64,000 nucleotides of DNA from Citricoccus zhacaiensis (GTDB lineage: Bacteria > Actinomycetota > Actinomycetes > Actinomycetales > Micrococcaceae), in assembly GCF_014645315.1 (NCBI RefSeq), contig NZ_BMLQ01000002.1, positions 62,001 to 126,000 of the forward strand, given 5' to 3'. This document shows positions 17,421 through 26,268 of this stretch, piece after piece. The notes beneath the pieces were generated by a model. That model was not told the origin of the DNA and ran no database searches. It was given only the letters and a program-made list of their open reading frames with translations. Positions within the stretch are counted from its first letter, which is position 1. Each line of letters opens with the position of its first letter. The translations under genes were made by a program, and so were the position numbers.

Positions 17421-20084
17421 ATGAGCATGGTGGAGAACACCACTGAACAGGCGAGCCATGGAACTGGACTCCCGGACGATCCGGAGCATCCGGACCACCA
17501 GCGCCACCTGCACCTGCACCGGCGCGGCCATGCTCCGCTCCCCCGCCCCCAGGACGCTGTGCTCACCGTGCGCGGCCTGGCCCCGGCCGCCGTCGCCGAA
17601 CGGGAGGAGAAGGGGCTCGTCAACCGTCAGCCGCGGGATACCTCCCGGTCCATCTGGACCATACTGCGCGTCCACATCCTGACGCTGTTCAACCTGGCGA
17701 TCGCCACCTGCGCCGTGGCCATCATCCTGCTGGGCCGCTGGTTCGACCTCGTGTTCTGCCTGGCCGCCGTGGCCAACGTGGTCATCGGCGTGATCCAGGA
17801 GTACTCGGCCAAGCGCAAGCTCGATGCCATAGCCCTGCTCCACCAGGACGACGCCCACGTGCTCCGGGCCGGCACCGAGCACTCCGTTCGGCTCGAGGAG
17901 ATCGTGCTGGACGACGCCGTGGTGCTGCGCCGCGGCGACCAGGTCCCCGCGGACGGGGTGGTGCTGTCCGCCGACGGCCTGGACATCGACGAGTCCCTGC
18001 TGACCGGCGAGGCCGATGCGGTGGGCAAGCTCCCCGGTGATGCCGTCCTCTCCGGATCCGCAGTCCTCTCCGGGACGGGGTTGATCCGGGTCACGGCCGT
18101 CGGATCGGACTCCCATGCCTCGCGTCTGGCCATCGAGGCCCGCCGGTTCTCCAAGATCCCCTCCGAGCTCCGCGGCGCGCTGGACACGGTGGCCACCTGG
18201 CTGACCATCGCGCTGGTGCCCATCGCGGCGTTGATCGTCAACGGCCAGGTCCAGGCCGTGGGCGGCTGGGCCCGTGCCCTGGAGCAGGACGCGATCGAAC
18301 CGGCCGTGGTCGCCTCTGTCGCCGCGATCACCTCGATGATCCCGCAGGGCCTGGCGCTGATGACCACCATCTCCTTCGCCGTGGCCGCCCTCAAGCTGGC
18401 CCGTCAAGAGGTGCTCATCCAGGAGCAGCCGGCGGTCGAGATCCTGGCCCGGGTGGACACGGTGTGCCTGGACAAGACGGGCACCCTCACCGAGGGTCGG
18501 ATCGTCTTCGACGGTTCCACGGACCTCACCCCCGGACCAGCCGGCGCGGATGACCTCCGTTCCGCCGGGGCACTGGTCCTGGGCTGGTTCGGCGCCGACG
18601 CGAACGCCAACCCCACCGCACTGGCCCTCGCGGAGGCCTACCCCGCACAGCCCACCGTGGCGCCCACGGACCAGGTCGCCTTCGCCTCGGAGCGGCGCTG
18701 GTCCGCCGTGGCCTTCGGCCCCACACTCCTGCACGACGCCGGCACCGGCCGGGATCTCCCGTCCGGCGATGCGGTGCACGGGGCCTGGGTCCTGGGTGCC
18801 CCGGAGGTCCTGCTCCCGGCGTCCGGCAGAGGACTCGGTGCGGACCGGCGCGCGCACATCGAGGCGCTGTGCCAGGAGACCACCAGCCGGGGCCTGCGCA
18901 CCATGGTGCTGTGCCGCTCCACGGAACCGGCCGGCGTCGGGATCTGGTTCGACGAGGGCCGGGGTCTGCCGCCCGCGCTGGAGGCCGTGGCGCTGCTGAC
19001 CTTCCGCGAGAAGGTGCGCGATGACGCCCGTGAGACCCTCGAGTACTTCCGCGAGCAGGACGTCGAGCTGAAGGTCATCTCCGGAGACCATCCCCGGACC
19101 GTCGCCGCGGTGGCCCGCGAGGTCGGCATGGACGTCCAGGGGGACGGTTATGACGCCCGGAACCTGCCCTCCGATCCCGAGGAGCGCCGGGTGGTGCTGC
19201 AAGGGCACTCCGTGTTCGGCCGGGTCTCTCCCGAGCAGAAGAAGGGCATGGTCAGCGCCTTGCAGCAGGACGGTCATGTGGTGGCCATGACCGGGGACGG
19301 CATCAACGACGCCCTGGCCCTGAAGACGGCGGACCTGGGGATCGCGATGGGCAATGGGGCCCCGGCCACCAAGGCGGTCTCCCGCATGGTGCTGCTGGAC
19401 AGCAAGTTCTCCCGCCTGCCCTCGGTGCTGGCGGAGGGCAGGCAGGTCATCGCCAACATGGAGCAGCTGGCGCACATGTACCTGACGAAGACCGCCTATG
19501 CCGTGTTGTTCGGCGTGGTCTTCTCCCTGCTGGCCTGGCAGTACCCGCTGCTGCCGCGCCAGGCCTCCACCGTCGACTTCCTCATGATCGGCCTGCCGAC
19601 CTTCTTCCTGGCCCTGGTGCCGAACCAGCGCCGTTACGTCCCCGGGTTCCTCGGACGCGCCCTCCGGTTCGCAATTCCCTCCGGCCTCGTCATCCTCGCC
19701 GGGCTGCTGGCCGCCAACGGGTACGCACGCTGGTTCGCCGGCTTCTCGGGCGGAGCCACGGGGCCGGCCGGCGGCGTGGGAGAGGTGTCCCTGCAACAGG
19801 TGCAGACCGCCTCCGTGATCACCCTGACGCTCATGGGCCTGTGGGTGCTGAACCTCATCTCCCGGCCGCTGACGAAGTGGAAGCTGTCCCTCGTGGCCGC
19901 GATGTACGCCCTGCTGCTGCTCGTCCTGCTGATCCCCGCGTCCCGGGAGTTCCACCAGTTCGAGATCCCGCCCGTGGACCTGACCCTCGCCGCCGTGACG
20001 ATCGGCGCGGTCGCCTGTGTCCTTCTCGAGGGAATCCACCAGTTCCACCGTCGGCGCCACGCCGCGCCGGCCACCTCACCGTGA
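17421..20084 (+). CDS. CtpE-like cation-transporting P-type ATPase
   Basis: An 887-residue P-type ATPase: actuator segment with LLTGEADAV near residue 193, phosphorylation motif DKTGTLTEG with Asp at about 351, hinge TGDGINDALALK near 624, and about ten membrane helices (pairs near 95-130 and 255-320, and a C-terminal block from about 690). The helix before the DKTGT loop reads SMIPQGLALMTT, with PQG where related CtpE-type calcium pumps have PEG. Overall closeness to mycobacterial CtpE suggests Ca2+ export or uptake, but the Glu-to-Gln change in the ion-binding helix makes the ion uncertain. ATG 17421 is preferred (GGGGAGAA 5 bases upstream). It is divergent from the SLH protein gene. Confidence 0.85.
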   Translation: MSMVENTTEQASHGTGLPDDPEHPDHQRHLHLHRRGHAPLPRPQDAVLTVRGLAPAAVAEREEKGLVNRQPRDTSRSIWTILRVHILTLFNLAIATCAVAIILLGRWFDLVFCLAAVANVVIGVIQEYSAKRKLDAIALLHQDDAHVLRAGTEHSVRLEEIVLDDAVVLRRGDQVPADGVVLSADGLDIDESLLTGEADAVGKLPGDAVLSGSAVLSGTGLIRVTAVGSDSHASRLAIEARRFSKIPSELRGALDTVATWLTIALVPIAALIVNGQVQAVGGWARALEQDAIEPAVVASVAAITSMIPQGLALMTTISFAVAALKLARQEVLIQEQPAVEILARVDTVCLDKTGTLTEGRIVFDGSTDLTPGPAGADDLRSAGALVLGWFGADANANPTALALAEAYPAQPTVAPTDQVAFASERRWSAVAFGPTLLHDAGTGRDLPSGDAVHGAWVLGAPEVLLPASGRGLGADRRAHIEALCQETTSRGLRTMVLCRSTEPAGVGIWFDEGRGLPPALEAVALLTFREKVRDDARETLEYFREQDVELKVISGDHPRTVAAVAREVGMDVQGDGYDARNLPSDPEERRVVLQGHSVFGRVSPEQKKGMVSALQQDGHVVAMTGDGINDALALKTADLGIAMGNGAPATKAVSRMVLLDSKFSRLPSVLAEGRQVIANMEQLAHMYLTKTAYAVLFGVVFSLLAWQYPLLPRQASTVDFLMIGLPTFFLALVPNQRRYVPGFLGRALRFAIPSGLVILAGLLAANGYARWFAGFSGGATGPAGGVGEVSLQQVQTASVITLTLMGLWVLNLISRPLTKWKLSLVAAMYALLLLVLLIPASREFHQFEIPPVDLTLAAVTIGAVACVLLEGIHQFHRRRHAAPATSP

Positions 20085-20243
20085 CGTCACGAACCCGCTG
20101 ACGAGGGCGAACATTACGCCGCGTACTGCCCGGTAGAAGTCCTCCACCGCTACACTCAGTAGCTTGCCAGCCGTGCCGCCGCGGCGGCGATGAAGGCGAC
20201 CCGTCCAGCAACCGTTCGGATCCCGATTCCAAGGAGCATCCCC

Positions 20244-21632
20244 ATGGCAGCACCCAGCCCCGGCTATTCCATTTCCCTGCGCGTCGAGACCCCCGTGTCC
20301 TTCACCGCGACCTCTGACATCGCCACGGCCATTGCCGGCACCGGTGCCGCAGTGACCGGCCTGGACGTGATCGAGTCGCACCACCGGTTCATGACCGTGG
20401 CCGTCGGCTGTGACACGGTGGACGCCGCCCATGCCGAGCGCGTCCGCGAGGCCGTGGACGCCCTCGAGGGCATCACCGTCCATGAGGTCACGGACCAGAC
20501 CTTCCAGCTACACGAGGGCGGCAAGATCGAGACGACTCTGCGCGTGCCGCTGCGCACCCGGGACGATCTCTCCCGCGCCTACACCCCGGGCGTGGCCCGC
20601 GTGTGCAAGGCGATCGCCGAGGACAAGGACCTGGCCCGCCTGTACACCATCAAGAAGAACACGGTGGCCGTGGTGACGGACGGGACCGCCGTCCTCGGCC
20701 TGGGGGACATCGGCCCCGAGGCCGCCATGCCCGTCATGGAGGGCAAGGCCGCCCTGTTCAAGCAGTTCGCCGGCGTGGATGCCTGGCCGGTGGCGCTGGA
20801 CACCAAGGACACCGAGGAGATCATCAGCATCGTCAAGGCCATCGCCCCGGCCTACGGCGGCATCAACCTCGAGGACATCTCCGCCCCGCGCTGCTTCGAG
20901 ATCGAGGCCCGGCTGCGCGAGGAACTGGACATCCCCGTGTTCCATGACGACCAGCACGGCACCGCGATCGTGGTCCAGGCGGCCCTCACCAACGCCCTGA
21001 AGCTCACCGGCAAGAAGATCGAGGACGTCACGATCGCCGTGGCCGGCGTCGGCGCAGCCGGCACCGCCATCATCAAGCTTCTGAAGGCCTCCGGAGCCCG
21101 CCACATCGTGGCCGCCGGCCGGGCCGGGATCATCGAGCGGGGCTCCCAGCATGCCGACGCCAACCGCCAGTGGCTCGCGGACAACACGAATGAGGAGGGC
21201 TTCTCCGGCTCCCTCAAGGAGGCTGTCGTGGGACGCGACGTCTTCATCGGCGTCTCCGCCCCGAACCTGCTGGACGAGGCCGATGTGGCCGCCATGAACG
21301 AGAACTCGATCGTGTTCGCCATGTCCAACCCGGATCCGGAGGTGCACCCTGCCATCGCGTCGAAGCACGCCGCGATCGTGGCCACCGGCCGCTCGGACTT
21401 CCCGAACCAGATCAACAACGTGCTGGCCTTCCCCGGCTTCTTCCGCGGGCTGCTGGACGCCGGAGCCTCGGACATCACCGACGAGATGCTGGTGGTCGCC
21501 GCCGAGGCCATCGCCGGGACCATCACGGACGAGGAGCTGAACCCGAGCTTCATCATCCCCTCGGTCTTCGACCCCGAAGTCTCGGTCCGCGTGGCCGAGG
21601 CCGTAGCGCAGGTGGCCACGCCACGGGTCTGA
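20244..21632 (+). CDS. NAD(P)-dependent malic enzyme with N-terminal ACT-like domain
   Basis: A 462-residue oxidative decarboxylase converting malate to pyruvate. The N-terminal ~85 residues (ISLRVETPVSFTATSDI onward) form an ACT-like regulatory domain. The catalytic part shows SRAYTPGVARVCKAI, GLGDIGPEAAMPVMEGKAALF, AYGGINLEDISAPRCFEIE, FHDDQHGTAIV and the dinucleotide-binding VAGVGAAGTAIIKLL. Start ATG 20244 follows AAGGAG. The coenzyme is probably NAD in this subgroup, but no single residue proves it. It is monocistronic with its own terminator. Confidence 0.93.
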   Translation: MAAPSPGYSISLRVETPVSFTATSDIATAIAGTGAAVTGLDVIESHHRFMTVAVGCDTVDAAHAERVREAVDALEGITVHEVTDQTFQLHEGGKIETTLRVPLRTRDDLSRAYTPGVARVCKAIAEDKDLARLYTIKKNTVAVVTDGTAVLGLGDIGPEAAMPVMEGKAALFKQFAGVDAWPVALDTKDTEEIISIVKAIAPAYGGINLEDISAPRCFEIEARLREELDIPVFHDDQHGTAIVVQAALTNALKLTGKKIEDVTIAVAGVGAAGTAIIKLLKASGARHIVAAGRAGIIERGSQHADANRQWLADNTNEEGFSGSLKEAVVGRDVFIGVSAPNLLDEADVAAMNENSIVFAMSNPDPEVHPAIASKHAAIVATGRSDFPNQINNVLAFPGFFRGLLDAGASDITDEMLVVAAEAIAGTITDEELNPSFIIPSVFDPEVSVRVAEAVAQVATPRV

Positions 21633-21650
21633 GCACCCGTTTCCCGACGC

Positions 21651-21685
21651 GCGGGCCCCGGCCGGTCCTTCCGGTCGGGGCCCGC
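21651..21685. terminator. Terminator after malic enzyme gene
   Basis: A 15-base stem (GCGGGCCCCGGCCGG with CCGGTCGGGGCCCGC, one G-T wobble) closed by TCCTT. It lies between the convergent malic enzyme and winged-helix genes, starting 19 bases after the malic enzyme stop. Confidence 0.8.
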
Positions 21686-21689
21686 GGCG

Positions 21690-22781
21690 TCAGGCCGGCA
21701 GCGCGTCGCTGAGGCGGGGGACCGCCCTGGCCACTGGTCCGGGCAGCTCTCCGAACGCGGTGACCTCGACCGGCTGGCCACGCCGGGTGGACTTCTTCCA
21801 GGTCCCCACGGCATGGCCGCGGTGCAGCACCGTGCCCTTGAACACCCCGTTGCGCCCGGGGACCACGAGCGCCTCCTCATCCCTGGTCAGCACCGCGGAC
21901 CGGTCCTGGTAGCCGAGGACGATCTCGTCGAACCCGGGCAGCAGGATCGGTGCGGCGGTCGCCCGGGTTCGCTCTGCGTGCCGGTCCGGAAGGTCCGGGG
22001 ACATCCAGTGCTCCCGCCCGTCCACGTCCGCGGACAGCAGGTCCGGTCGGAGGTCCGCCAGGGCGGCCCGGGTCTGGATCTTGCCGATCTTGGACCACCA
22101 GCAGAAGTCCTCCACGGTGGCCGGGCCGTGGGAGCGCAGGTAGCGCAACAGCAGTTCGCGGACCCCGTCCTCCCGGTCCAGCTTCCGACGTGGCGTCCGG
22201 TCCCGCATTCGTCCAGCGGCTTCACCGGAGGCGATCCATTCCGTGGCCAGGACGATGCGTTGTTCCCGCCCCTCGGTGGGGCCGAAGCACAGCACCCCGC
22301 GCAGGGCGAGGAAGAAGATCAGGTGGTAACCGCGGCCCTCATCCACGGACAGGCCCTCCACGGTGAACCGGTCCAGAAGCTCCGAACGGGTCAGTCCCGG
22401 ACCGGCCAGGGCTTGAAGGGCGACTGACTCGGCCCGGTCGAGCACGCCCGCGTCCAGACCGAGCTCCTCACGGCGCCGTTCGCTCGCCTTCAGCGTCTGG
22501 GCCGCGGTGAGGTCCAGGATCCAGCCGAGGTCCTCGGCCGCCACGGCGAACAGGGTGCCGCGCATCGGCCAGGACCGGACGATGCGCCCCGCATCATAGG
22601 CCTCGCGAACCGCTGCGGTGGAGCGGGCCACGCTGCGCAGGGCCAGGGTGGAGCCCGGGTAGTCCTGGCCCTGGGTGCACGTGAGCCATCGCGTCGCCTC
22701 GGCCACAGTGGGCAACGGATCGACCAGCCCCTGGGAGACCAAGCGCATCCGTGCCACCTGTTCGGAGCTGAGATTCGTCAT
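21690..22781 (-). CDS. Winged-helix DNA-binding domain protein (YcaQ-like superfamily)
   Basis: A 363-residue protein of the winged-helix family whose members include the DNA glycosylase YcaQ/AlkX and many actinobacterial proteins of unknown role. Typical segments are VARMRLVSQGLVDP at the start, RSWPMRGTLFAVAAED, GPATVEDFCWWSKI, ILLPGFDEIVLGYQDRS and VVPGRNGVFKGTVLHRG. Start ATG 22781 follows GGAGGGGGG; the open frame upstream is not family-like. It may be a DNA repair glycosylase. Head-to-head with the YtxH-like gene. Confidence 0.82.
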   Translation of the reverse strand: MTNLSSEQVARMRLVSQGLVDPLPTVAEATRWLTCTQGQDYPGSTLALRSVARSTAAVREAYDAGRIVRSWPMRGTLFAVAAEDLGWILDLTAAQTLKASERRREELGLDAGVLDRAESVALQALAGPGLTRSELLDRFTVEGLSVDEGRGYHLIFFLALRGVLCFGPTEGREQRIVLATEWIASGEAAGRMRDRTPRRKLDREDGVRELLLRYLRSHGPATVEDFCWWSKIGKIQTRAALADLRPDLLSADVDGREHWMSPDLPDRHAERTRATAAPILLPGFDEIVLGYQDRSAVLTRDEEALVVPGRNGVFKGTVLHRGHAVGTWKKSTRRGQPVEVTAFGELPGPVARAVPRLSDALPA

Positions 22782-23005
22782 GCCCCCCTCCTTCACTGGG
22801 GACAGTGTGCCATGGGCCGTACGACGGTGCCGGATACCCCGGGCGTCCACACCATGGCCCCGGTCATCGGCACCATGCCTGAGGAAAGGCTGTGAATCCC
22901 CCGGTGCCGAGCTGTGCACCGATTGACCTGACTCCGCGCGCGGTGAAGACTCGGGCATACCCGAGCGGTCACCCCGCCACGGGCAGACGCCACAAAGGAG
23001 ACGAC

Positions 23006-23548
23006 ATGAAACGATTGATCACCCTCGGCATCGGCGCGGCCCTCGGATACCTCCTGGGCAGCCGCGAAGGGCGGAAGAACCTCGACAAGTTCGCCAAGAA
23101 CGCGCAGAGCTTCTGGAATGACCCGAAGACCCAGGACCAGGTGCACAAGGCCACCCAGAAGGCCACCAGTGCCGTGAAGGACCAGGCGCCCGTGGTGGCG
23201 GACAAGGCGGCTGGCCTGGCGGACAAGGCCACGGACGCTCTGAAGGACAAGGCGCCGAACCTGGCGGAGAAGGCGGACAAGGCCAACGCCGCCGCCCACT
23301 CGGCCACCGAGAAAGGGGCCAACGCCGCCCAGGGGCTGGCGGACAAGGCCTCCGATGCCGCGGAGAAGTCCGCCGGCAAGCACGCCTCCGGTGACACATC
23401 CGTCACCAAGGACTCCGACGCCCCGGCCACCGGCTCCGATGCGAATGCCTCGAGCGGGAACACCAACGTCAAGGAATCCTCCGGCGACGTGGTCTCCGAT
23501 CCGTCTCAGTCCCTCGAGACCGAGGGCGGCGGACCCGGACGGTACTGA
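23006..23548 (+). CDS. YtxH-like / LEA-repeat stress protein
   Basis: A 180-residue protein that starts with one membrane helix (LITLGIGAALGYLLGS), continues with SREGRKNLDKF as in YtxH general-stress proteins, and then has degenerate Ala/Lys/Asp-rich 11-mer-type repeats (ADKAAGLADKATDALKDKA and similar) like late-embryogenesis-abundant proteins. The C-terminal 50 residues are Ser/Asp/Thr-rich and disordered. Such proteins are associated with desiccation or osmotic stress. AAAGGAG precedes ATG 23006. Confidence 0.8.
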   Translation: MKRLITLGIGAALGYLLGSREGRKNLDKFAKNAQSFWNDPKTQDQVHKATQKATSAVKDQAPVVADKAAGLADKATDALKDKAPNLAEKADKANAAAHSATEKGANAAQGLADKASDAAEKSAGKHASGDTSVTKDSDAPATGSDANASSGNTNVKESSGDVVSDPSQSLETEGGGPGRY

Positions 23549-23572
23549 CCCGGCACCGTCCCACCACGCACC

Positions 23573-23608
23573 GGAACCCCGGTCCCCGCTTCAGGGGGCC
23601 GGGGTTCC
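23573..23608 (+). terminator. Terminator after YtxH-like gene
   Basis: GGAACCCCGGTCCCC pairs with GGGGGCCGGGGTTCC around a short loop (GCTTCA), 25 bases after the stop codon. Confidence 0.8.
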
Positions 23609-23648
23609 TGCATACCCGGTTGCCGCCACGGTCTCGGCTGCCCTCACG

Positions 23649-23710
23649 GTTGCGCCTGGAGGGATTCACGCCAGGGGACACCCTGGGCGTGAATCCCTCC
23701 AGACTCAACG
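23649..23710. repeat. Palindromic intergenic repeat, copy 2
   Basis: Arms TTGCGCCTGGAGGGATTCAC and GTGAATCCCTCCAGACTCAA, with a second nested stem (CGCCAGGG / CCCTGGGCG) in the loop. Same arms as copies at 615-677 and 41799-41860. It sits between a convergent stress-protein gene and monooxygenase gene, after a separate terminator hairpin. Confidence 0.85.
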
Positions 23711-23772
23711 GGCCGGGCCGGGCCGGGGCGGGCCCGGGCTGACAATCGGCCCGACGCCGGCCCCCGCGCCTC

Positions 23773-25230
23773 TCAGACGGCGGCGCGGTTCCGCAGGGCG
23801 AAGGACGAACCGTAGTGGTTCTGCGGCAGGTGGTCTCCGCGCCCGAAGAGCTTGTGGCGCATGGTGCCCTCTGCGTACTCGGTCTTGTAGCGGCCGAGCT
23901 GCTGCAGTTCGGGGACCACGAACTCGACGATGTCCTCGAAGGTGCCCGGGGTGATGTGGTAGGCGAGGTTGAAGCCGTCCACGTCGGTCTCGTCCTGGAT
24001 CCGGGTGAGCTCACGGGCCACGGTCGCACCGGAGCCGACGATGACCGGGCCGAACCCGCCCACGCCGCACCACTCGGCGAGCTTGCGCACGGTCCACTCG
24101 ATCGAGTCGTCGCCGGAGGCCTTCTTGAAGGTCTCCACGGCGGACTGGATGGCGTTGGACTGCACGTCCCCGATCGGCTCGTCGAGCTCGAACTCGGCGA
24201 GGTTGATGCCCATCCAGCCGGACATCAGCACCAGTCCGCCCTCTACGTCGATGTACTGGGTCAGCTCTTCGTACTTGGCGTGCGCCTCCTCGTCGGTGGC
24301 GCCCGTGACGATGGTCTGCATGGACATCACGCGGACGTCGTAGGGATCGCGGCCGGACTCGACCAACGCCTGGCGGATCTTCGCGGTGGTGCCTTTGATC
24401 AGGTCATCCGTGGGCGAGTTGATGAACACGGCCTCGGCGTGCTTGCCGGCGAAGGCCCGCCCGCGGGTGGAGGCGCCGGCCTGGTAGATGACCGGGGTCC
24501 GCTGCGGGCTGGGCTCGGTGAAGGCGATGCCGGGGGTCTTGAAGTAGGTGCCCTCGTGCTCGATCCGGTGGACCTTGGACGGGTCGATGAAGACCCCGGA
24601 CTCCTTGTCGTTGACGACCGCGTCGTCCTCCCAGGAGCCCTCGAGGAGCTTGTAGACCACATCGAGGTATTCGTCGGCGTGGTTGTACCGCTCGTCGTGC
24701 TCCATCTGGTCTTCCTGACCCATGTTGATGGCGGCGGAGGGCAGGTAGCCGGTCACCACGTTCCAGCCCACGCGGCCCTCGGTCAGGTGGTCCAGGGTGG
24801 CCAGGCGGCGGGCGAACGGGTACGGGTGCTCGTAGGCGGTGCCCGCGGTGACCCCGAAGGTCAGGTTCTTCGTGACGGCCGCCATCGGCGGGACCACGAG
24901 CATCGGGTCGTTGACCGGGACCTGGGTGCCGGCCTTGAGGGTGGCCTCGTCGGAGGAGCCGTAGACGTCATAGGGTCCCAGGACGTCGGCGATGAACAGG
25001 CCGTCGAACAAGCCCTGCTCCAGGGTCTGGGCCAATCCGGTCCAGTAGCCCAGGGTGTTGTAGTCGCGGGCGCGGTCCTCGGGGTGGCGCCACAGGCCCG
25101 GTGACTGGTGCGCCACGCAGTTCATGTCGAAGGCGTTGAAGAGGATCTCGCGCTTGCCGGCGGCGGTGGTGGGCACGCCCTCGGGGAGATCGTTCGATCC
25201 ATGGGCGTTCTCGTTGCTGGGGACAGACAC
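23773..25230 (-). CDS. FMN-dependent monooxygenase, NtaA/SnaA/DmoA type (copy 1)
   Basis: A 485-residue luciferase-like (LLM) flavin monooxygenase of the group that includes nitrilotriacetate, dibenzothiophene-sulfone and dimethylsulfide monooxygenases. It shows LFNAFDMNCVAHQSPGLWRH at the start, DGLFIADVLGPYDVYG, ATLDHLTEGRVGWNVVTGY and VDGFNLAYHITPGTFEDIVE. It uses reduced FMN and O2, usually to break C-S or C-N bonds. Start GTG 25230 lies just after a SAM-I riboswitch and a GGAAGGAG site, so a sulfur substrate is likely. Closely similar to the copy at 31444-32868. No flavin reductase gene is visible in the window. Confidence 0.9.
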   Translation of the reverse strand: MSVPSNENAHGSNDLPEGVPTTAAGKREILFNAFDMNCVAHQSPGLWRHPEDRARDYNTLGYWTGLAQTLEQGLFDGLFIADVLGPYDVYGSSDEATLKAGTQVPVNDPMLVVPPMAAVTKNLTFGVTAGTAYEHPYPFARRLATLDHLTEGRVGWNVVTGYLPSAAINMGQEDQMEHDERYNHADEYLDVVYKLLEGSWEDDAVVNDKESGVFIDPSKVHRIEHEGTYFKTPGIAFTEPSPQRTPVIYQAGASTRGRAFAGKHAEAVFINSPTDDLIKGTTAKIRQALVESGRDPYDVRVMSMQTIVTGATDEEAHAKYEELTQYIDVEGGLVLMSGWMGINLAEFELDEPIGDVQSNAIQSAVETFKKASGDDSIEWTVRKLAEWCGVGGFGPVIVGSGATVARELTRIQDETDVDGFNLAYHITPGTFEDIVEFVVPELQQLGRYKTEYAEGTMRHKLFGRGDHLPQNHYGSSFALRNRAAV

Positions 25231-25243
25231 GGTGGTGCTCCTT

Positions 25244-25329
25244 CCATCGGTCCTGGCGGTAGCACCTGTCCGGTTGCCCGGTGGTTGCTGCGGCGTCATC
25301 GAGCCAGATCTCTCGGCCGCTCTGGATGG
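25244..25329 (-). promoter_or_regulatory. SAM-I (S-box) riboswitch upstream of monooxygenase copy 1
   Basis: Read on the minus strand: P1 5' arm CCATC, GAGAGATCTGGCT, GATGACGCCGCAGCAACC, a variable P3 hairpin, GGTGCTACCGCCAG, and P1 3' arm GATGG. These are the conserved S-box core segments. The ribosome-binding site (GGAAGGAG) starts at the end of P1, 6-13 bases before the GTG, suggesting translational control: SAM binding would hide the site. Confidence 0.92.
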
Positions 25330-25419
25330 GTACCCATCGATTTCACCACACCTCCGGGCGCGACCCCAACCGGGGTTCACGCGGAGTCACCCGGCATCCT
25401 CGTGAGGGGAGTTGCTGTG

Positions 25420-26268
25420 TCAGCTCGAGGCGAGGACCACGATCGGATCCGTGGTCGGCGCTTCAGACCCTCCGGCCGGTTCCACGGTGACGGCGAGTGC
25501 CGCATCCGCCGGAACATCCTGCATCCGCACGAGGGCGAGACCGTCCTGAACCTCCAGCAACCCGGCCGGCTGGGGCGCTGCCTCACCCTGGATGGTCCAC
25601 ATCTGGTAGTCGCGGCCCTCGCCGGGAGCCGGCAGGCCCCGGGCGGCCAGCACGGTCTCACCAGTGGGCGCGCGCGCCACCTCGACCTCACCTCCACCGG
25701 TCACCGGTGACTCCAGCCGCTCGGCCCCCTCCACCTGCAGGATCTGCTCGATCGCCGTGAGCTGATCGCCCTCGGTCACGCCACCTGTGGGCGCCCACGG
25801 CTGGCTCACCACTACGGCCACGGCCACGGCTGCCGCCGCGGCGGCCGAGACCGCCCCCACCCACCAGCGGCGCGCGGCCGGCCGGCGTCGGGCACGGTGG
25901 TCGTCCAGATCAGCGACGCCGGCTCGCTCGGTGCCAGCGCTGGAACCGTCAGCGCTGGAGCCGGTGGTGCCGTGCCCCGCTGCGGGCGAGGCGTCGCCGT
26001 CCGCGGCAGGCCGGGCGTCCTGGCCGGTCCCGGCCACGGCCGAGAGGACACGGTCCCGCAGGCCGGCGGGAGGCTCGGCAGGTGTGCTCACCGCCAGGCG
26101 GGCGACGGTGCTGTTGAGGGCATCGGCCCGGGCACGGAGCTCAGGGTCTGAGCCGAGCTGCTGCTCGATGGCGCGGCGCTCGTCCTCGTCCACGGCGTCC
26201 AGGGCCCAGGCGGCGAGCAACTCCGCGCCGATCACGTTCTCATTCTCGTTCTCGTTTCCGTTCGTCAT
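25420..26268 (-). CDS. rskA: RskA-type anti-sigma-K factor
   Basis: A 282-residue membrane-bound anti-sigma factor. The N-terminal domain (ELLAAWALDAVDEDERRAIEQQL) binds the sigma factor; a single membrane helix lies near residues 145-165 (VGAVSAAAAAAVAVAVVV); the extracytoplasmic RskA C-terminal domain ends with YQMWTIQGEAAPQPAGLLEV and LAVTVEPAGGSEAPTTDPIVVLA. Residues 4-12 are an Asn-Glu run coded by a hexamer repeat. It overlaps sigK by 4 bases, so both are co-made, and it would be cleaved to free SigK. Confidence 0.92.
   Translation of the reverse strand: MTNGNENENENVIGAELLAAWALDAVDEDERRAIEQQLGSDPELRARADALNSTVARLAVSTPAEPPAGLRDRVLSAVAGTGQDARPAADGDASPAAGHGTTGSSADGSSAGTERAGVADLDDHRARRRPAARRWWVGAVSAAAAAAVAVAVVVSQPWAPTGGVTEGDQLTAIEQILQVEGAERLESPVTGGGEVEVARAPTGETVLAARGLPAPGEGRDYQMWTIQGEAAPQPAGLLEVQDGLALVRMQDVPADAALAVTVEPAGGSEAPTTDPIVVLASS

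Noticed and set aside
17358-20060. A 900-codon open frame opposite the P-type ATPase gene
   Set aside because: Its reading is dominated by Gly, His, Asp and Val with no motif, whereas the plus strand carries DKTGT and GDGIND.
20080-20091. CGTGACGTCACG palindrome at the end of the P-type ATPase gene
   Set aside because: It overlaps the stop codon and has no promoter-like context or clear second copy; likely chance in GC-rich DNA.
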